Positions 17,786 to 26,715 of a DNA stretch of 64,000 bases are shown piece by piece. Below the pieces are notes generated by a model. That model worked only from the letters and a program-made list of their open reading frames with translations. It did not search any database and had not been told where the DNA came from. The translations under genes and the position numbers were made by a program. Source of the DNA: Pelagomonas calceolata (lineage: Eukaryota; Sar; Pelagophyceae; Pelagomonadales; Pelagomonadaceae); the NCBI GenBank assembly GCA_918797485.1, contig CAKKNE010000001.1, positions 5,580,001 to 5,644,000 of the forward strand. The letters are read 5' to 3'. Position 1 is the first letter of the stretch. Every line of letters begins with the position of its first letter.

Positions 17786-19062
17786 ATGTCTGGAATGGGA
17801 GGCTCCCCCTTCGGCAGCGCCCACCAGGATGTCCTGGGCCAGACGCCGACGGATCCTGAATCTAAACAAAGATTGGTCGACGAGATCAAGGACCGGGCGA
17901 GAAAAGCGTTCGCGCGACGGGACATGCCCGTCTGCGAGGCTCTTTATTCGAAAGCTTTGAAGGTGTTACCCGACGCTCCTTTATATTCCAATAGATCCGC
18001 GGTGCGACTGGCCCTTGGACGCTTCGACGACGCCTTCGAGGACGCGACGAAAGCGACACAAACGGACAGTAGTTATGCCAAGGGCTACTATCGACTCGGG
18101 CAGGCGGGCGAGAAGTGCGGGAAATTCTCAGAGGCCCAGAAAGCGTACGAGAAGGGCAAAGAGCTCGAGCCCGAGTCCAAGGTCTGGCCCTCGTCCCTCC
18201 TAAAGCTGGAGAAGGCCAAACAAGCCTACGAGGCCAAGCCGAAGAAGAAGGCCGAGACCGCGCCTGATTTGTTAGCACCGAGAACCGCCCAGCCCATCCC
18301 GGAGAAGGGGAAGGAGAACGCGCGGAAGAGCGGTGCCGCGCCCGCGTCGGAATCACGCCGCGCGTCGACGGCGTGGAGGCGGCCGCACGCCATCGCCGCG
18401 ACGACAATTGACGCGACCGCGACGCAGGCGACACGTCCATGCGCGGCTATAAAGTAGACTCGCAAGGCCGCAAGACGACCTTCTTCAACAATGAACTTGA
18501 TGATAAGACCAAGGCGTTGATAGGAGATATTGCGCCCAAGAAAGTGTCAGCACCGACCCAGATGAAGGTCGACGCCGGGGCTTCTTCGTGGAACCAGGCC
18601 GGCACCTTCGAGAGCAAGGACCACACGAAGTGGATGCGGGCTTGGTTGGAATCCAAGTTCCGGGATTTTATGGTCGACCTGCCTGACCGGAAGGTCGGTG
18701 CTCTGACGGTGCCCTGCTACCTCACGGTAAAAAAAATCAAAGATATAAAAGGAGACGCGTCGACGGCCCAAGCGCGGGGCAAGAAGAAGTGGGTCCTGGA
18801 CGTGTCCTTCGTTCTAGATTGGGAGTTTCCCCTCGATGATGCTGGAGCGGTCGCGAAGGGGTCGATGACATTTCCGGATGTTTCGTGCGACGTCGTGGAC
18901 GACGAGGAGCCGCTGGAGTGGTCGCTGGACGTCGATCCGCTCACGCCTCAAACCGCGATCCCGCTGATCACGTCGCACTTGCAGTCTGATGATAAAGGTT
19001 TGCGGCCGGCGGTCTACGACGCGTGTGCGGAGCTGGTCAAGGAGTTCCGGGCGACGAAGTAG
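17786..19062 (+). CDS. TPR plus AHA1-N co-chaperone, two exons
   Basis: Exon 1 17786-18332 and exon 2 18428-19062 give 393 aa. Residues about 30-150 form three TPRs (KARAFARRDMPVCEALYSKAL-type, YSNRSAVRLALGRFDDA, GYYRLGQAGEKCGKFSEA) as in STI1-like proteins. The second exon encodes an AHSA1 N-terminal-like domain (WNQAGTFESKDHTKWMRAWL and KIKDIKGDASTAQARGKKKW), which in other eukaryotes binds the Hsp90 middle domain and stimulates its ATPase. Having both on one chain suggests an Hsp90 regulator that also grips the chaperone's EEVD tail. The join is in frame at GT-AG sites inside a diverged introner. Confidence 0.75.
18341..18427 (-). mobile_element. diverged introner forming the intron of the TPR-AHA1 gene
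   Basis: The intron 18333-18427 (95 nt) contains GCGTCGACGGCGTGGAGG, one base from the core of the intact introner, a decayed left end (GTCGGAATCAC) and ends TTGACGCGACCGCGACGCAG. Flanking octamers GTGCCGCG and GCGACACG agree at five of eight bases, as expected of an old target duplication. Confidence 0.6.
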
Positions 19063-19087
19063 GTGTTTTTACTAAATTATTGGTCTA

Positions 19088-20011
19088 TTAGGGCGTCTCG
19101 CGGGCGAGCGCGGCTCGCGCAGCTCGCAAATCGCTCTCCATCTTTACTGTGAGCGGGTGCGCGCCGCCAAAAACGCGCCGCGCGATCCGTTCCGTTTCCT
19201 CGAGCATCGTCATGGCCTCGCGGAGATCGTCGAACGTGGCGCTGGTGTCGAGGCAGAGCGCCACCGCGTAAATCCACCGCATCTTGAGCGTGATTCTATC
19301 ATTCTCGCCGAGAACGCGTCGCATAACGGGTAGCGTTCTGCGCAGCAGCGGCTTGACTTCTTCGAAGCGATGTAGTCCTTTTAGATTCAGCGCGTAGTTG
19401 AAGGCTGCCCAGAGGGTCCCCTCATCTTCTCCGCCCTTGAGCTCCAAATATCCAGAGTATACCTCTTGCCGCATGCGCAAGGTCTCTTCAAGCCGTCCAA
19501 GTCTATGATACGAGTTCGCAATATTGCCCTGCGCGTCGAGCATGCGTTCTTCCGATGCGCCAACACGCCGCAGAATAGCCAACTCTGTCTCTTTCACGGA
19601 CAACGCGTCCTCGTGTTGATTTGCTTCAGATAAGCCGTTCCCAAGCTGGCTTATCGCAAAGATCCGAGCCCGGTCTGTCTCCGGCCGCCCCAAATATGTC
19701 TTCCAGCACGCCCACCCGAGCGCGCACCGAACGACGCCGTGGTACTTCTGCTCACACAAGCTACACGCATACCACCGCCTCCACCTCGTTACCATCCTTT
19801 CGTCATCCAAATTATTCTCCTCGGCCTCCGCGAGCAAAATCTTCGCCTGCTCCGCCAGGCACGACACGTGGGCAAAGCCCGCCGTTCCGCGGCACGCATA
19901 CCCGCGCACGAGGCCCTCCTTTGTTTTCCAGTGGAGGGCCTGCGTGCAGATGTAGCACGTCTGGCCCTTCGTGTCCTCGGCGCACGCCTCGACCGCGACC
20001 GCGACGGCCTC
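19088..20011 (-). CDS. RING-CH-type zinc finger plus TPR (kinesin-light-chain-like) protein, 5' end unresolved
   Basis: The frame is open from 20011 but lacks an upstream ATG. It starts with a RING-variant cluster (TCYICTQA, YACRGTAGFAHVSCL, then a CSLC pair) and continues with long TPRs (ISQLGNGLSEANQHEDALS, GNIANSYHRLGRLEETLRM, NYALNLKGLHRFEEVKPLL). RING-CH proteins are mostly E3 ligases; in heterokonts this finger/TPR pairing is an expanded family of unknown role. The 5' part overlaps the end of the glycosyltransferase frame, so the first exon is either upstream or the two frames are linked by splicing. The stop is 25 bp from the convergent AHA1 gene. Confidence 0.6.
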   Translation of the reverse strand, partial: EAVAVAVEACAEDTKGQTCYICTQALHWKTKEGLVRGYACRGTAGFAHVSCLAEQAKILLAEAEENNLDDERMVTRWRRWYACSLCEQKYHGVVRCALGWACWKTYLGRPETDRARIFAISQLGNGLSEANQHEDALSVKETELAILRRVGASEERMLDAQGNIANSYHRLGRLEETLRMRQEVYSGYLELKGGEDEGTLWAAFNYALNLKGLHRFEEVKPLLRRTLPVMRRVLGENDRITLKMRWIYAVALCLDTSATFDDLREAMTMLEETERIARRVFGGAHPLTVKMESDLRAARAALARETP

Positions 20012-20837
20012 CTAGCTCGGAGTCGTCGACGGCGTCGAGCTCTACCATCTTATTGAATGCTCGGTGGTGATGCAGCGTCCGCTTGCCTCGTCCGCCCCGT
20101 TTCGACCGCGCGTCACCCCTACGCATCTTCGTCCGTTGGAACCAGTCGCGACTCTGCATGGGGTAGTGATTCAAGGCGAACGCCGCTGACGCGAGCGACG
20201 CTTCGGTTTGATTCCGGTCGCGCACGGGCAGCATCGGCTGATTCCTCATGCGGTGGCGATGGACGCCCAGACTCTCCAGCGCTCTGATGCGCGCGAACGC
20301 CTTGCCGACTCCGAGTCCGAACCCTCGCAAGGGCGGGTTGTACGGCCGGCCGCCATAGCGCCGTCGCGTGGTAAAGCCGCAGACCGTCCCGTTTTTTGGC
20401 TGCCGCCGGTGTCCCGCGCTACCGAACTGCTTCCAGGCCACGAGAACGGAGTCTGCCGGGCCCGGGTCCAGAATCGCCCGGACGGCATCGGCGAGCGTGT
20501 CTCGGCGCGCGTACGCGTACTCGTCGACGTCGACGATGAGGACCCAGTCATCTGAGTATTCACTTCTAAGCGTCGGCAGCCATAGGTTGTAGTTCTCGAC
20601 TTGCCTATGCGCGTGTCCGCTGCGGACGCGCACGCGCGCACCGTAGGGCTCGACGGCTTGTCGCCAGCTATCCGTCGAGTTGTCGTCGACGAGTAGCATC
20701 GCGGCGACGCCCTCGTCCGTCAAGTAGTGGTCAAGCCATTGCGGGAGGCTTTCGGCCTCGTTCTTGAACTGCGCGACGATCACTAGTTTGGCGTTTTGTG
20801 CAGACGCCGCGGCGAGCGTCGCGAGGAGGCGCAGCAT
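19812..20837 (-). CDS. GT92-like (DUF23-type) glycosyltransferase
   Basis: Up to 341 aa. A short leader is followed by a GT-A nucleotide-sugar fold: VIVAQFKNEAESLPQWLDHY, MLLVDDNSTDSW, then a D-x-D-like VDVDEYAYAR metal motif, and the family's late motif FALNHYPMQSRDWFQRTKM. Such enzymes add galactose or related sugars in the secretory pathway. Family members normally end soon after the segment VELDAVDDSEL; here the frame continues about 65 low-complexity residues across the RING-CH gene, so the last part is doubtful. The ATG lies 5 nt after the stop of a small upstream ORF. Confidence 0.7.
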   Translation of the reverse strand: MLRLLATLAAASAQNAKLVIVAQFKNEAESLPQWLDHYLTDEGVAAMLLVDDNSTDSWRQAVEPYGARVRVRSGHAHRQVENYNLWLPTLRSEYSDDWVLIVDVDEYAYARRDTLADAVRAILDPGPADSVLVAWKQFGSAGHRRQPKNGTVCGFTTRRRYGGRPYNPPLRGFGLGVGKAFARIRALESLGVHRHRMRNQPMLPVRDRNQTEASLASAAFALNHYPMQSRDWFQRTKMRRGDARSKRGGRGKRTLHHHRAFNKMVELDAVDDSELGGRRGRGRGVRRGHEGPDVLHLHAGPPLENKGGPRARVCVPRNGGLCPRVVPGGAGEDFARGGRGE

Positions 20838-20842
20838 CGTGG

Positions 20843-21043
20843 TTACGTACTAGAGGAGAGCCAAAGTGACAATAACGCGCCGACGATCATGACCACAAAA
20901 ATTCTGTTCAGTAACGTGCTGAGGAAGTCGGCCTCCTTACCCGGCTCTTTTAAATTATCATTTAGGTTTGTTTGTACCCTCTCATAGGTTTCCCTCTGGC
21001 CTCTGTGTAAGGCTCGCAGTTTCGACGCAGTCTTACGGGCCAT
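20843..21043 (-). CDS. 66-aa tail-anchored small protein
   Basis: MARKTASKLRALHRGQRETY opens a basic, helical 45-residue head, followed by one C-terminal membrane helix (NRIFVVMIVGALLSLWLS). This looks like a genuine tail-anchored microprotein rather than chance. It ends TAA, with only CCACG before the ATG of the downstream glycosyltransferase, so one mRNA could carry both. The family is unknown. Confidence 0.5.
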   Translation of the reverse strand: MARKTASKLRALHRGQRETYERVQTNLNDNLKEPGKEADFLSTLLNRIFVVMIVGALLSLWLSSST

Positions 21044-21097
21044 TGTGTGCCTATTGGACTCAAGTCGGTCTGATCCGCCGCTATTTACGGCTAGTAT

Positions 21098-21125
21098 GCT
21101 AGCGTCATGTAAGATACTAGCAAGC
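21098..21125 (-). promoter_or_regulatory. CTAG palindrome promoter element, copy 2
   Basis: GCTAGCGTCATGTAAGATAC then TAGCAAGC. It is 55 bp upstream of the small-protein start (21043) and about 130 bp upstream of the divergent dioxygenase gene. Confidence 0.6.
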
Positions 21126-21253
21126 AGCCATGCGAAAGACTCAAGTACTGAAATCGTACCACACGCACCACAAGGTTACACGAAATTGAGAGCAGCTGTC
21201 CTCTGTGTATATCCGGTGCTGCACAGCATCGCTTACCTATGGAAATTGCATAG

Positions 21254-22501
21254 ATGGCGGATGCAGCAGCTGCCACAGCAGACGCCAGCGGCGGCGAACA
21301 GATCGAATTAGAGGACTCCCTCGTCGCGTACTGCGAGTCGCATGCCGACACGACACCTGCGGATCTTCTGCGAGCGTTTAACGTGCGCTGCTACCTCTGG
21401 CCGCGCCTCACGGACGCCGAGCGCGATGCTGGAGCCGTCGTGTCGGACGCGAGGGTCGCGGACTGCTCGCAGGACGAGCTCGTTTCCTGTCTCGCAAGTT
21501 GGATACGGCTGCGCGAGGCCGAGGCTGCGTTCCGGCAAGCTTTGGCGGCGGCGGAGCGCGTCGTCGTCGTGCATGGTTCGATAAACGCCAACGCCATGCG
21601 CGCGCTCGCTGCGCTGGCGCCCAGCAGCGATGCAGAGCGGCCAGTGAAGCGCCGCCGTGGCGACGAGGTCGACGCGCGCGATACACCGCCATCGATGGCC
21701 GTCCGCGCCCTAGACGCCCGCGCCGCGCGGAGCCACGGCCGCCAGCTCCGACAAAGCGGCTACTGCGTCCTTCCGACCTTGGTGACCGGCGACCTCGACG
21801 CCTGGATCCGGCGGCGACACCTGCCGCGCGAGCTTTCGTTTTACCCGAACTGGAAGAGCTCGGACTTCTTCCACAACGCCGATTCCGAGCCGCCGATCCC
21901 GCTCAGCGGCGACCTGGAACCGCTGCGGGCGCTGCTCCCTGGCATCGAGGCCGCGGCGTCGAGCATCGCGGGCGAGCGCCTCGTGTGCCTCCAGGCGAAC
22001 GCGACGCTCTACTCGTCGAGAACGAACGCGCAGCTCGGCGACCACAAAGACGGCTCGCCGTTTTCCGTCGTCGTCCACGTCTCGGCGTCGCGGCCCGAGA
22101 CGGCGGGGCTCATTTTCAACGAGGAGCTCGTCCTATTTTCCGAGCCCGGCGCCGCGGTATTATTACGTGGCGACGAGTACACGCACCGGTCCTGCGCGGT
22201 CGACGAGGGCCAGGACCGCCTCGTGCTCGTATTTTTTCTCGATTATGCGAGTGCGAGCCGCGCGGCGCACCCGCGGCCCCCGGCGTCGGCGCGCGAAGTG
22301 TCATTCCACGCGCCAGACGAGCCCCTGGCCGACGCGCTCCGGGCGGCGGACCTGACGCTCGTCGTCGGCTGCGCGGCGCCCGACCTCGCATCCGTAAAGG
22401 GCAAGGTCGCCGCCTTCCGCGCGCCCGTACAAAGCGCGGACTTCGTGTTCGGGGCGGGCCCGCTCGAGCGCGTCCTCGGCCACGCCGTCGGGACCTACTA
22501 A
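21254..22501 (+). CDS. 2-oxoglutarate/Fe(II)-dependent dioxygenase-like protein
   Basis: 415 aa. The second half shows a double-stranded beta-helix signature: GDHKDGSPFSVVVHVS supplies the H-x-D pair, RGDEYTHRSC the distal His, and DRLVLVFFLDY the Arg that would bind 2-oxoglutarate. The first 150 residues are helical and acidic with a KRRR nuclear-type patch. Substrate unknown; prolyl hydroxylase-like enzymes share this layout. The last 75 residues carry no known motif. Confidence 0.65.
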   Translation: MADAAAATADASGGEQIELEDSLVAYCESHADTTPADLLRAFNVRCYLWPRLTDAERDAGAVVSDARVADCSQDELVSCLASWIRLREAEAAFRQALAAAERVVVVHGSINANAMRALAALAPSSDAERPVKRRRGDEVDARDTPPSMAVRALDARAARSHGRQLRQSGYCVLPTLVTGDLDAWIRRRHLPRELSFYPNWKSSDFFHNADSEPPIPLSGDLEPLRALLPGIEAAASSIAGERLVCLQANATLYSSRTNAQLGDHKDGSPFSVVVHVSASRPETAGLIFNEELVLFSEPGAAVLLRGDEYTHRSCAVDEGQDRLVLVFFLDYASASRAAHPRPPASAREVSFHAPDEPLADALRAADLTLVVGCAAPDLASVKGKVAAFRAPVQSADFVFGAGPLERVLGHAVGTY

Positions 22502-22636
22502 CGATGTATGTCTGTATCGCTATCTTTGCTTTGCTTAGAGCTAGGCCGCCTAGCAGCCCCCATACGCCGTCGCCCCGAGTATTAGCTCGGCATCTTTACT
22601 CGCGGGCACAGGGACGAAGAAAGAAGGGAAACTCAC

Positions 22637-23476
22637 TCACTCGCTCGTGGACTTGTGGTGGTCCTCGTCGATCGTCGAGTAGAGGTGGCCCTCGCTCGAG
22701 AGGAACTCGACGGCGGCCTTGACCTGGCCGAGGTCCAATCCCAAAGAAGCCGCGACGCTGTCCGTGTTGCAGCCCTCGTCGCCCGTGCCGTTCTCCGTGT
22801 AGTAGTCCAGGACCCGCTTCTGTAAGGACGTCATGCCGTCGGCGCCGTCGGCGCCGCCGGCCGCGGACTGGCCGTGCGTCGTCGGGTGGAAGCCGGCCAT
22901 CGAGTCGCGCTTCGCGGCCGGGGCGGCGCCGGACGACACCTGGATCTTGCCCACTCTTTTGGCGTGCACGTAGATCGCCTCCAAATAGTGGTGCGTCACT
23001 TGATTAAAGTCCTCGACGGGCCGCATGTCGTAGGCCGAGATCGTCAGCCGCCCGTCGTACTCCTTGATGTTGCCGTGGACCACGACGTACGCGCCGGGCG
23101 TCATCTTCGCGAGCTTCTGGCGCGCCCACGAGTCCTCGTCCTGGGCGTCGTTCAGCCAGAACGTGACTTCCACAGACCCAGTCCCGTCTTCGATGTTGTA
23201 CGTGGCCTTCGTCTCGCGGACCTCGTCCGTCTGCACGCACGCGACGACGCGCACGGAGTGAATCTCGGCGTTGTCAATTTTGTAACCATCGTCGTCGCCG
23301 ACGCCCTTCTCGGCACTTTGTAACTGCTTGATCGTCACGGGCGTCAGCGTCTGCTTGTCGCGGGGCTTCTTCTCCTTCTCGCCGCCCTCGGACTCGCGGT
23401 TCGACTGGCTCAGGAAGCCGCCGCCGCCGCTGTCGGCGTTCGCGTTGTCGTACTCGTAGCCGCCGTAGCCGGACAT
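22637..23476 (-). CDS. RPA2: Replication protein A 32-kDa subunit (RPA2)
   Basis: 279 aa. It has a Gly/Ser-rich phosphorylation-type N-terminus, then an OB fold with LTPVTIKQL, VRVVACVQTDEVRETKATYN, DGTGSVEVTFWLND and AYVVVHGNIKEYDGRLTISA, the diagnostic RPA32 series. The end (LQKRVLDYYTENGTGDEGCN and following) is the winged helix that binds repair factors. Part of the single-stranded-DNA-binding heterotrimer in replication and repair. Single exon. Confidence 0.95.
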   Translation of the reverse strand: MSGYGGYEYDNANADSGGGGFLSQSNRESEGGEKEKKPRDKQTLTPVTIKQLQSAEKGVGDDDGYKIDNAEIHSVRVVACVQTDEVRETKATYNIEDGTGSVEVTFWLNDAQDEDSWARQKLAKMTPGAYVVVHGNIKEYDGRLTISAYDMRPVEDFNQVTHHYLEAIYVHAKRVGKIQVSSGAAPAAKRDSMAGFHPTTHGQSAAGGADGADGMTSLQKRVLDYYTENGTGDEGCNTDSVAASLGLDLGQVKAAVEFLSSEGHLYSTIDEDHHKSTSE

Positions 23477-24045
23477 CTTTGTTTTGTTGTGCGGCTGCTT
23501 CTATGGGCGCGCGGTTTCGGACCTGCGTGGCGGAACGGTCCGCTTCGGCCGGCGGCGCGGCGACGGCGCGTTCTGTGGGCGGGAGTGGTTTCTCTGGTCG
23601 CTTCTTCATGTCGTGTGGGCTGTGCGCGCGGCGCAGCCTTGCGCGGGCGCGCAGCAGCGGTTTTGAGGCTGCTTTGGTTTTGAGCCGAGAACGCGCGCGC
23701 TGGTGGATTTTGAGTGTTGCGCGCCGAGCAGCGGATGCAGGTGAGAGGAATATTGACCTCGACGCAGGCTGGCCACGGATAAGCTGCGCTAGGACGTCGG
23801 TACGTTCAAAATGGATTGTCCTGCCGCGCCCGCTCTCTGGGCTAGTGGCGGTACTACGCTAGCGTCGCAGTTGTTTAAAAATTGAACGCGTCTGCAGCGC
23901 GCGTCAGGTGTCCCTGGGAGACACATGAAACTTCTAGGCGGCCGACCGGGCCTCTGGGCGGGCCAGTACGTATGAGACGCGAGGACGCAAGCAGTAGTGT
24001 AATGAGATCTTAAGTACGACATGATAGCACGCGTCCAGGCCAGCT
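23477..24045. other. 570-bp stretch upstream of RPA2, no gene seen
   Basis: Open frames here are low-complexity. It contains a degenerate CTAG palindrome at 23841-23863 and the 3' flank of the FoP gene. Confidence 0.45.
23841..23863. promoter_or_regulatory. CTAG-type repeat, degenerate copy
   Basis: GCTAGTGGCGGTACTACGCT then AGC. The ends match; the centre is rearranged. It lies 365 bp upstream of the RPA2 start. Confidence 0.35.
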
Positions 24046-24636
24046 CTACGCCTCGGCGGCCGCCTCTTCCGCGGCGGGCTCGGCCGCGGCGTCCTCCGCG
24101 GCGGCGGGCGCGTCCTCCTCGGCCGCGGGCGACGGCGCGGCCCAGTACGCGTCCATGCCGGCGTCCAAGGCCTTGTTCGGGTCGGCCTTGAACCAGTACT
24201 TGTCCATCTCGGCATCTAAATCCTCGCCCGTCTTCGGTTTCGCGCGGCCCTTGCCGCGGCCGCCGCGCCCGCGGCCCTTGCCGCCGCGCCCGCGGCCGCC
24301 GCCGCGGCCCCGGCCGCCCTTCTGCTGCTGCTGCTTCTTGCCTTTTTGCTGCTGCTTCTGCTGCTGGCCCTTCTTCTTCCTGCCGCCGCCCTGGTTCACG
24401 ACGACGGTCACCGTCTTCTTGCCGGGGCTCTTGCCGCCCTGCTTCTTCTTGGCGGGGCCTGCGTTGTGGGCGAATCGTGAGTCGTTGGGTGCGTTGCTCT
24501 TGCAAATCAACCAGGGCGGGCGTCGCTCGGCGCCGCGGCGGCCATCGCGTCGACCACCAAGCCATCGCCGCGAGTCTGCTCGATGGCGTGACAGTGCGGC
24601 TGTCTCACCGCCGGATTTCAGTGCTGAAGGCGCCAT
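24046..24636 (-). CDS. FoP-duplication (CHTOP/ALYREF-like) RNA-export factor, two exons
   Basis: Exon 1 24609-24636 and exon 2 24046-24458 give 146 aa: MAPSALKSGGPAKKKQGGKS. A Lys/Gln-rich stretch and an RG-repeat (GGRGRGGGRGRGG) precede the paired motifs LDAEMDKYW and LDAGMDAYW, which are the duplicated C-terminal helices of Friend-of-PRMT1/ALYREF proteins that contact UAP56-type helicases. An Ala/Glu-rich tail follows. The frame without splicing would insert 50 residues encoded by the introner; splicing at GTGAGA and CAACGCAG removes them in frame. Confidence 0.75.
   Translation of the reverse strand: MAPSALKSGGETAALSRHRADSRRWLGGRRDGRRGAERRPPWLICKSNAPNDSRFAHNAGPAKKKQGGKSPGKKTVTVVVNQGGGRKKKGQQQKQQQKGKKQQQQKGGRGRGGGRGRGGKGRGRGGRGKGRAKPKTGEDLDAEMDKYWFKADPNKALDAGMDAYWAAPSPAAEEDAPAAAEDAAAEPAAEEAAAEA
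24459..24608 (-). mobile_element. introner-derived intron in the FoP gene
   Basis: The 150-nt intron holds CACGCCATCGAGCAG and a GTTGATTT block near its 3' end, both shared with the aminotransferase and ligase introners, and ends CAACGCAG. The intron starts GTGAGA. The flanking octamers no longer match, so it is an older copy. Confidence 0.6.
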
Positions 24637-25053
24637 GATATCTGTTTGCGCGCCGGGGCTGGACTCTTAGCCTTGCCGCCGCCGCCACCGGAACCTGCTC
24701 GCCGACGGCCCATGACTTCTGTGGCACTGCTGGACGGTGAACAAAGCTGCCACGCGTAAGCAGAAGGCCTCTGGAGCGAGCACAAGCCGCAACAGAGATG
24801 TCGAGCCCGATTTGGCAGCGCTAGCGCCTTACACGACGCTAGCGCAGGCCGATTGGCAAAGTCGAGGTACGGCCCCACGAGCGAGCCGGGACGACAGTGA
24901 ATAGGCGCTGGCAGTCCTTCTTGACCAGCCCTTCCATCGCTCAAACGACTGGGCGCGCGCCGACCCCCCAGCAGGCGCGCACAGCCGTGCACCCTGGAGC
25001 CGCCCGGAACGCAGCGCGGCGCGCGGCCACCCGTAGACAGGGAAGGAAACAGC
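24637..25053. other. divergent promoter region with CTAG palindrome
   Basis: The 417-bp gap between the FoP and MAD1 starts. Only the palindrome at 24820-24843 was recognised. Confidence 0.5.
24820..24843. promoter_or_regulatory. CTAG palindrome promoter element, copy 3
   Basis: GCTAGCGCCTTACACGACGC then TAGC. It is 184 bp upstream of the FoP start and 211 bp upstream of the MAD1 start. Confidence 0.55.
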
Positions 25054-26703
25054 ATGATCACGACCCGCCGCGGCCGCGCCAAGAAGCGCCGAGCCGAGGA
25101 AGAAGAGCCCGACGACGACCCGACCGACGCGCTCGTGCGGACCACCGCTGCGTTAAAAGACGCGCACAAGACCGCGCGTGAAGCAGAAAAAAAGCGGCTC
25201 GCCCAGGAGACCGAGGCCGCCGCCCTGAAAGCGGAGCGCGACGCGCTGGCCACGCGCTGCGCCTTCCTCGAGAGTGAATCTGCTGACGCCCAGAAGGCCG
25301 TCCAGAGCGCTCAAGCGGAGAAAACGTCGGCCGCCGCTGCTTCACAGCTCGAGCTCGAGAAGGCCAACCAGGCGCGGAGAAAAGCAGAGGCGAAGCAGCA
25401 GGCCGACCGCGGGTCGCTGGATGCCGCTCTATGTCGCGTCGCGGCCCTGAAACGCGACCTCGAGATCGCCGAAAGTAAAGCGCAGGACATACCGGAGCCG
25501 CCGCCCGCGCCTTCCGGTTCTGTCCTCGACGCGCTCGAAGTAAAGCCCTCGGTCGAAAAACTAAGTGAAGATGCGCAGAACGCCCTTTCTCAAGCTACTG
25601 CTGCAAGGGCCGACCTCGCCAAAGAACGAGCTGTTACGACGAGGCTCCGAGCTGAGATTGATCAATCTAAAAGGGAGGCCCGCGGCGCGGCTCTTGAGAG
25701 AGAAAAAGTGCGCGCGTTAGAGGCTCAAATTAAAGTTCTTTCTGAGCAAGACGCCGAAGACTCGAAGGTAAGGGCCGAGCGCGACGCGTTGCTAGCCGAA
25801 CGGCGCGAGTGGGCGACGCGCTTTCGAGGATTAGTTGATAGTGATGATGACAAAAATGTCGCGCGGCAAGCTTTAGATTTGCTCAAGGTGACCATCGACG
25901 CGAAAACGCGGGCCGACTGCGACGCCGCCGACGCGCGGTCGCAGTCGAAGAAGCACGAGCAGGCGCTGAAGCAGTGCGAGAGTCGCTTAGCGACCGCCGA
26001 CGCTGAAACAAGAAGGCTGCGGACGCAGTTGTCCCGAGTAGATGCGGATAAAAAAGCATGGGAGGGCGAGCGCTCGTTATATATCAAGGAGACCGAGAGT
26101 TTGAGGAGACTGGCGGCGACGTACGACAATGATGCCGACGCAACCCTCAAGAAGCGTGTGAGCGACCTCGAGTCGCAGCTCGAGGCCGCTGCCAAAGCAT
26201 TAAGGGACTCGAAGCCGCCCGCTTCAGAACCTGCAAACGCGGCGCCACAACCCTCAAAAAATGAGACCGAGGAATTTAGGATAGTCCATCTGGTCGACAA
26301 CCCCGCCGCCGCGGCCGCGGCGAAGCGCGCCGCGGCCAAGAAGGAGGAGGTACAGGGTGGTGTCGACCCGGCCACGCTCCACGCGCGGCTCAAGGAGCGG
26401 TTCCGGGAGCACCTGAACTGGTTTCGCGACGCCGTGTATCTGTTAACGGGCTTCAAGGTCGACATGCAGGGTCTGGGCGAGGGCCACCCGCAAGTTCGAC
26501 TGAGGTCGATGTTCGCCGAGCGCGAGGACGACTCCTTACTCTTCGCCTGGAGCGACGACGGCGTCAACTTATTAGCGACGCCCTTCGCGGACCAGCTCGA
26601 CGAGCGCCTGTTCGCGAACCTCAAGTTCTGCAACTCGGTGCCGGCGTTCCTTGCTTCGGTCCAACTCAACCTGTTCGAGCGGCAGACGCTCTTCCCCGGG
26701 TAA
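25054..26703 (+). CDS. MAD1: MAD1, spindle-assembly-checkpoint scaffold
   Basis: 549 aa. Residues about 25-400 are almost continuous coiled coil. Near 409-425 the segment RIVHLVDNP followed by Ala/Lys matches the conserved hydrophobic motif before the Mad1 C-terminal domain. The last 110 residues form the RWD-like CTD: RFREHLNWFRDAVYLLTGFK, VRLRSMFAEREDDSLLF and VPAFLASVQLNLFERQT, very close to the family pattern. Mad1 docks at unattached kinetochores and recruits Mad2. It is shorter than animal Mad1 (about 720 aa), mainly in the coil. Single exon. Confidence 0.9.
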   Translation: MITTRRGRAKKRRAEEEEPDDDPTDALVRTTAALKDAHKTAREAEKKRLAQETEAAALKAERDALATRCAFLESESADAQKAVQSAQAEKTSAAAASQLELEKANQARRKAEAKQQADRGSLDAALCRVAALKRDLEIAESKAQDIPEPPPAPSGSVLDALEVKPSVEKLSEDAQNALSQATAARADLAKERAVTTRLRAEIDQSKREARGAALEREKVRALEAQIKVLSEQDAEDSKVRAERDALLAERREWATRFRGLVDSDDDKNVARQALDLLKVTIDAKTRADCDAADARSQSKKHEQALKQCESRLATADAETRRLRTQLSRVDADKKAWEGERSLYIKETESLRRLAATYDNDADATLKKRVSDLESQLEAAAKALRDSKPPASEPANAAPQPSKNETEEFRIVHLVDNPAAAAAAKRAAAKKEEVQGGVDPATLHARLKERFREHLNWFRDAVYLLTGFKVDMQGLGEGHPQVRLRSMFAEREDDSLLFAWSDDGVNLLATPFADQLDERLFANLKFCNSVPAFLASVQLNLFERQTLFPG

Positions 26704-26715
26704 GATACATAAATA

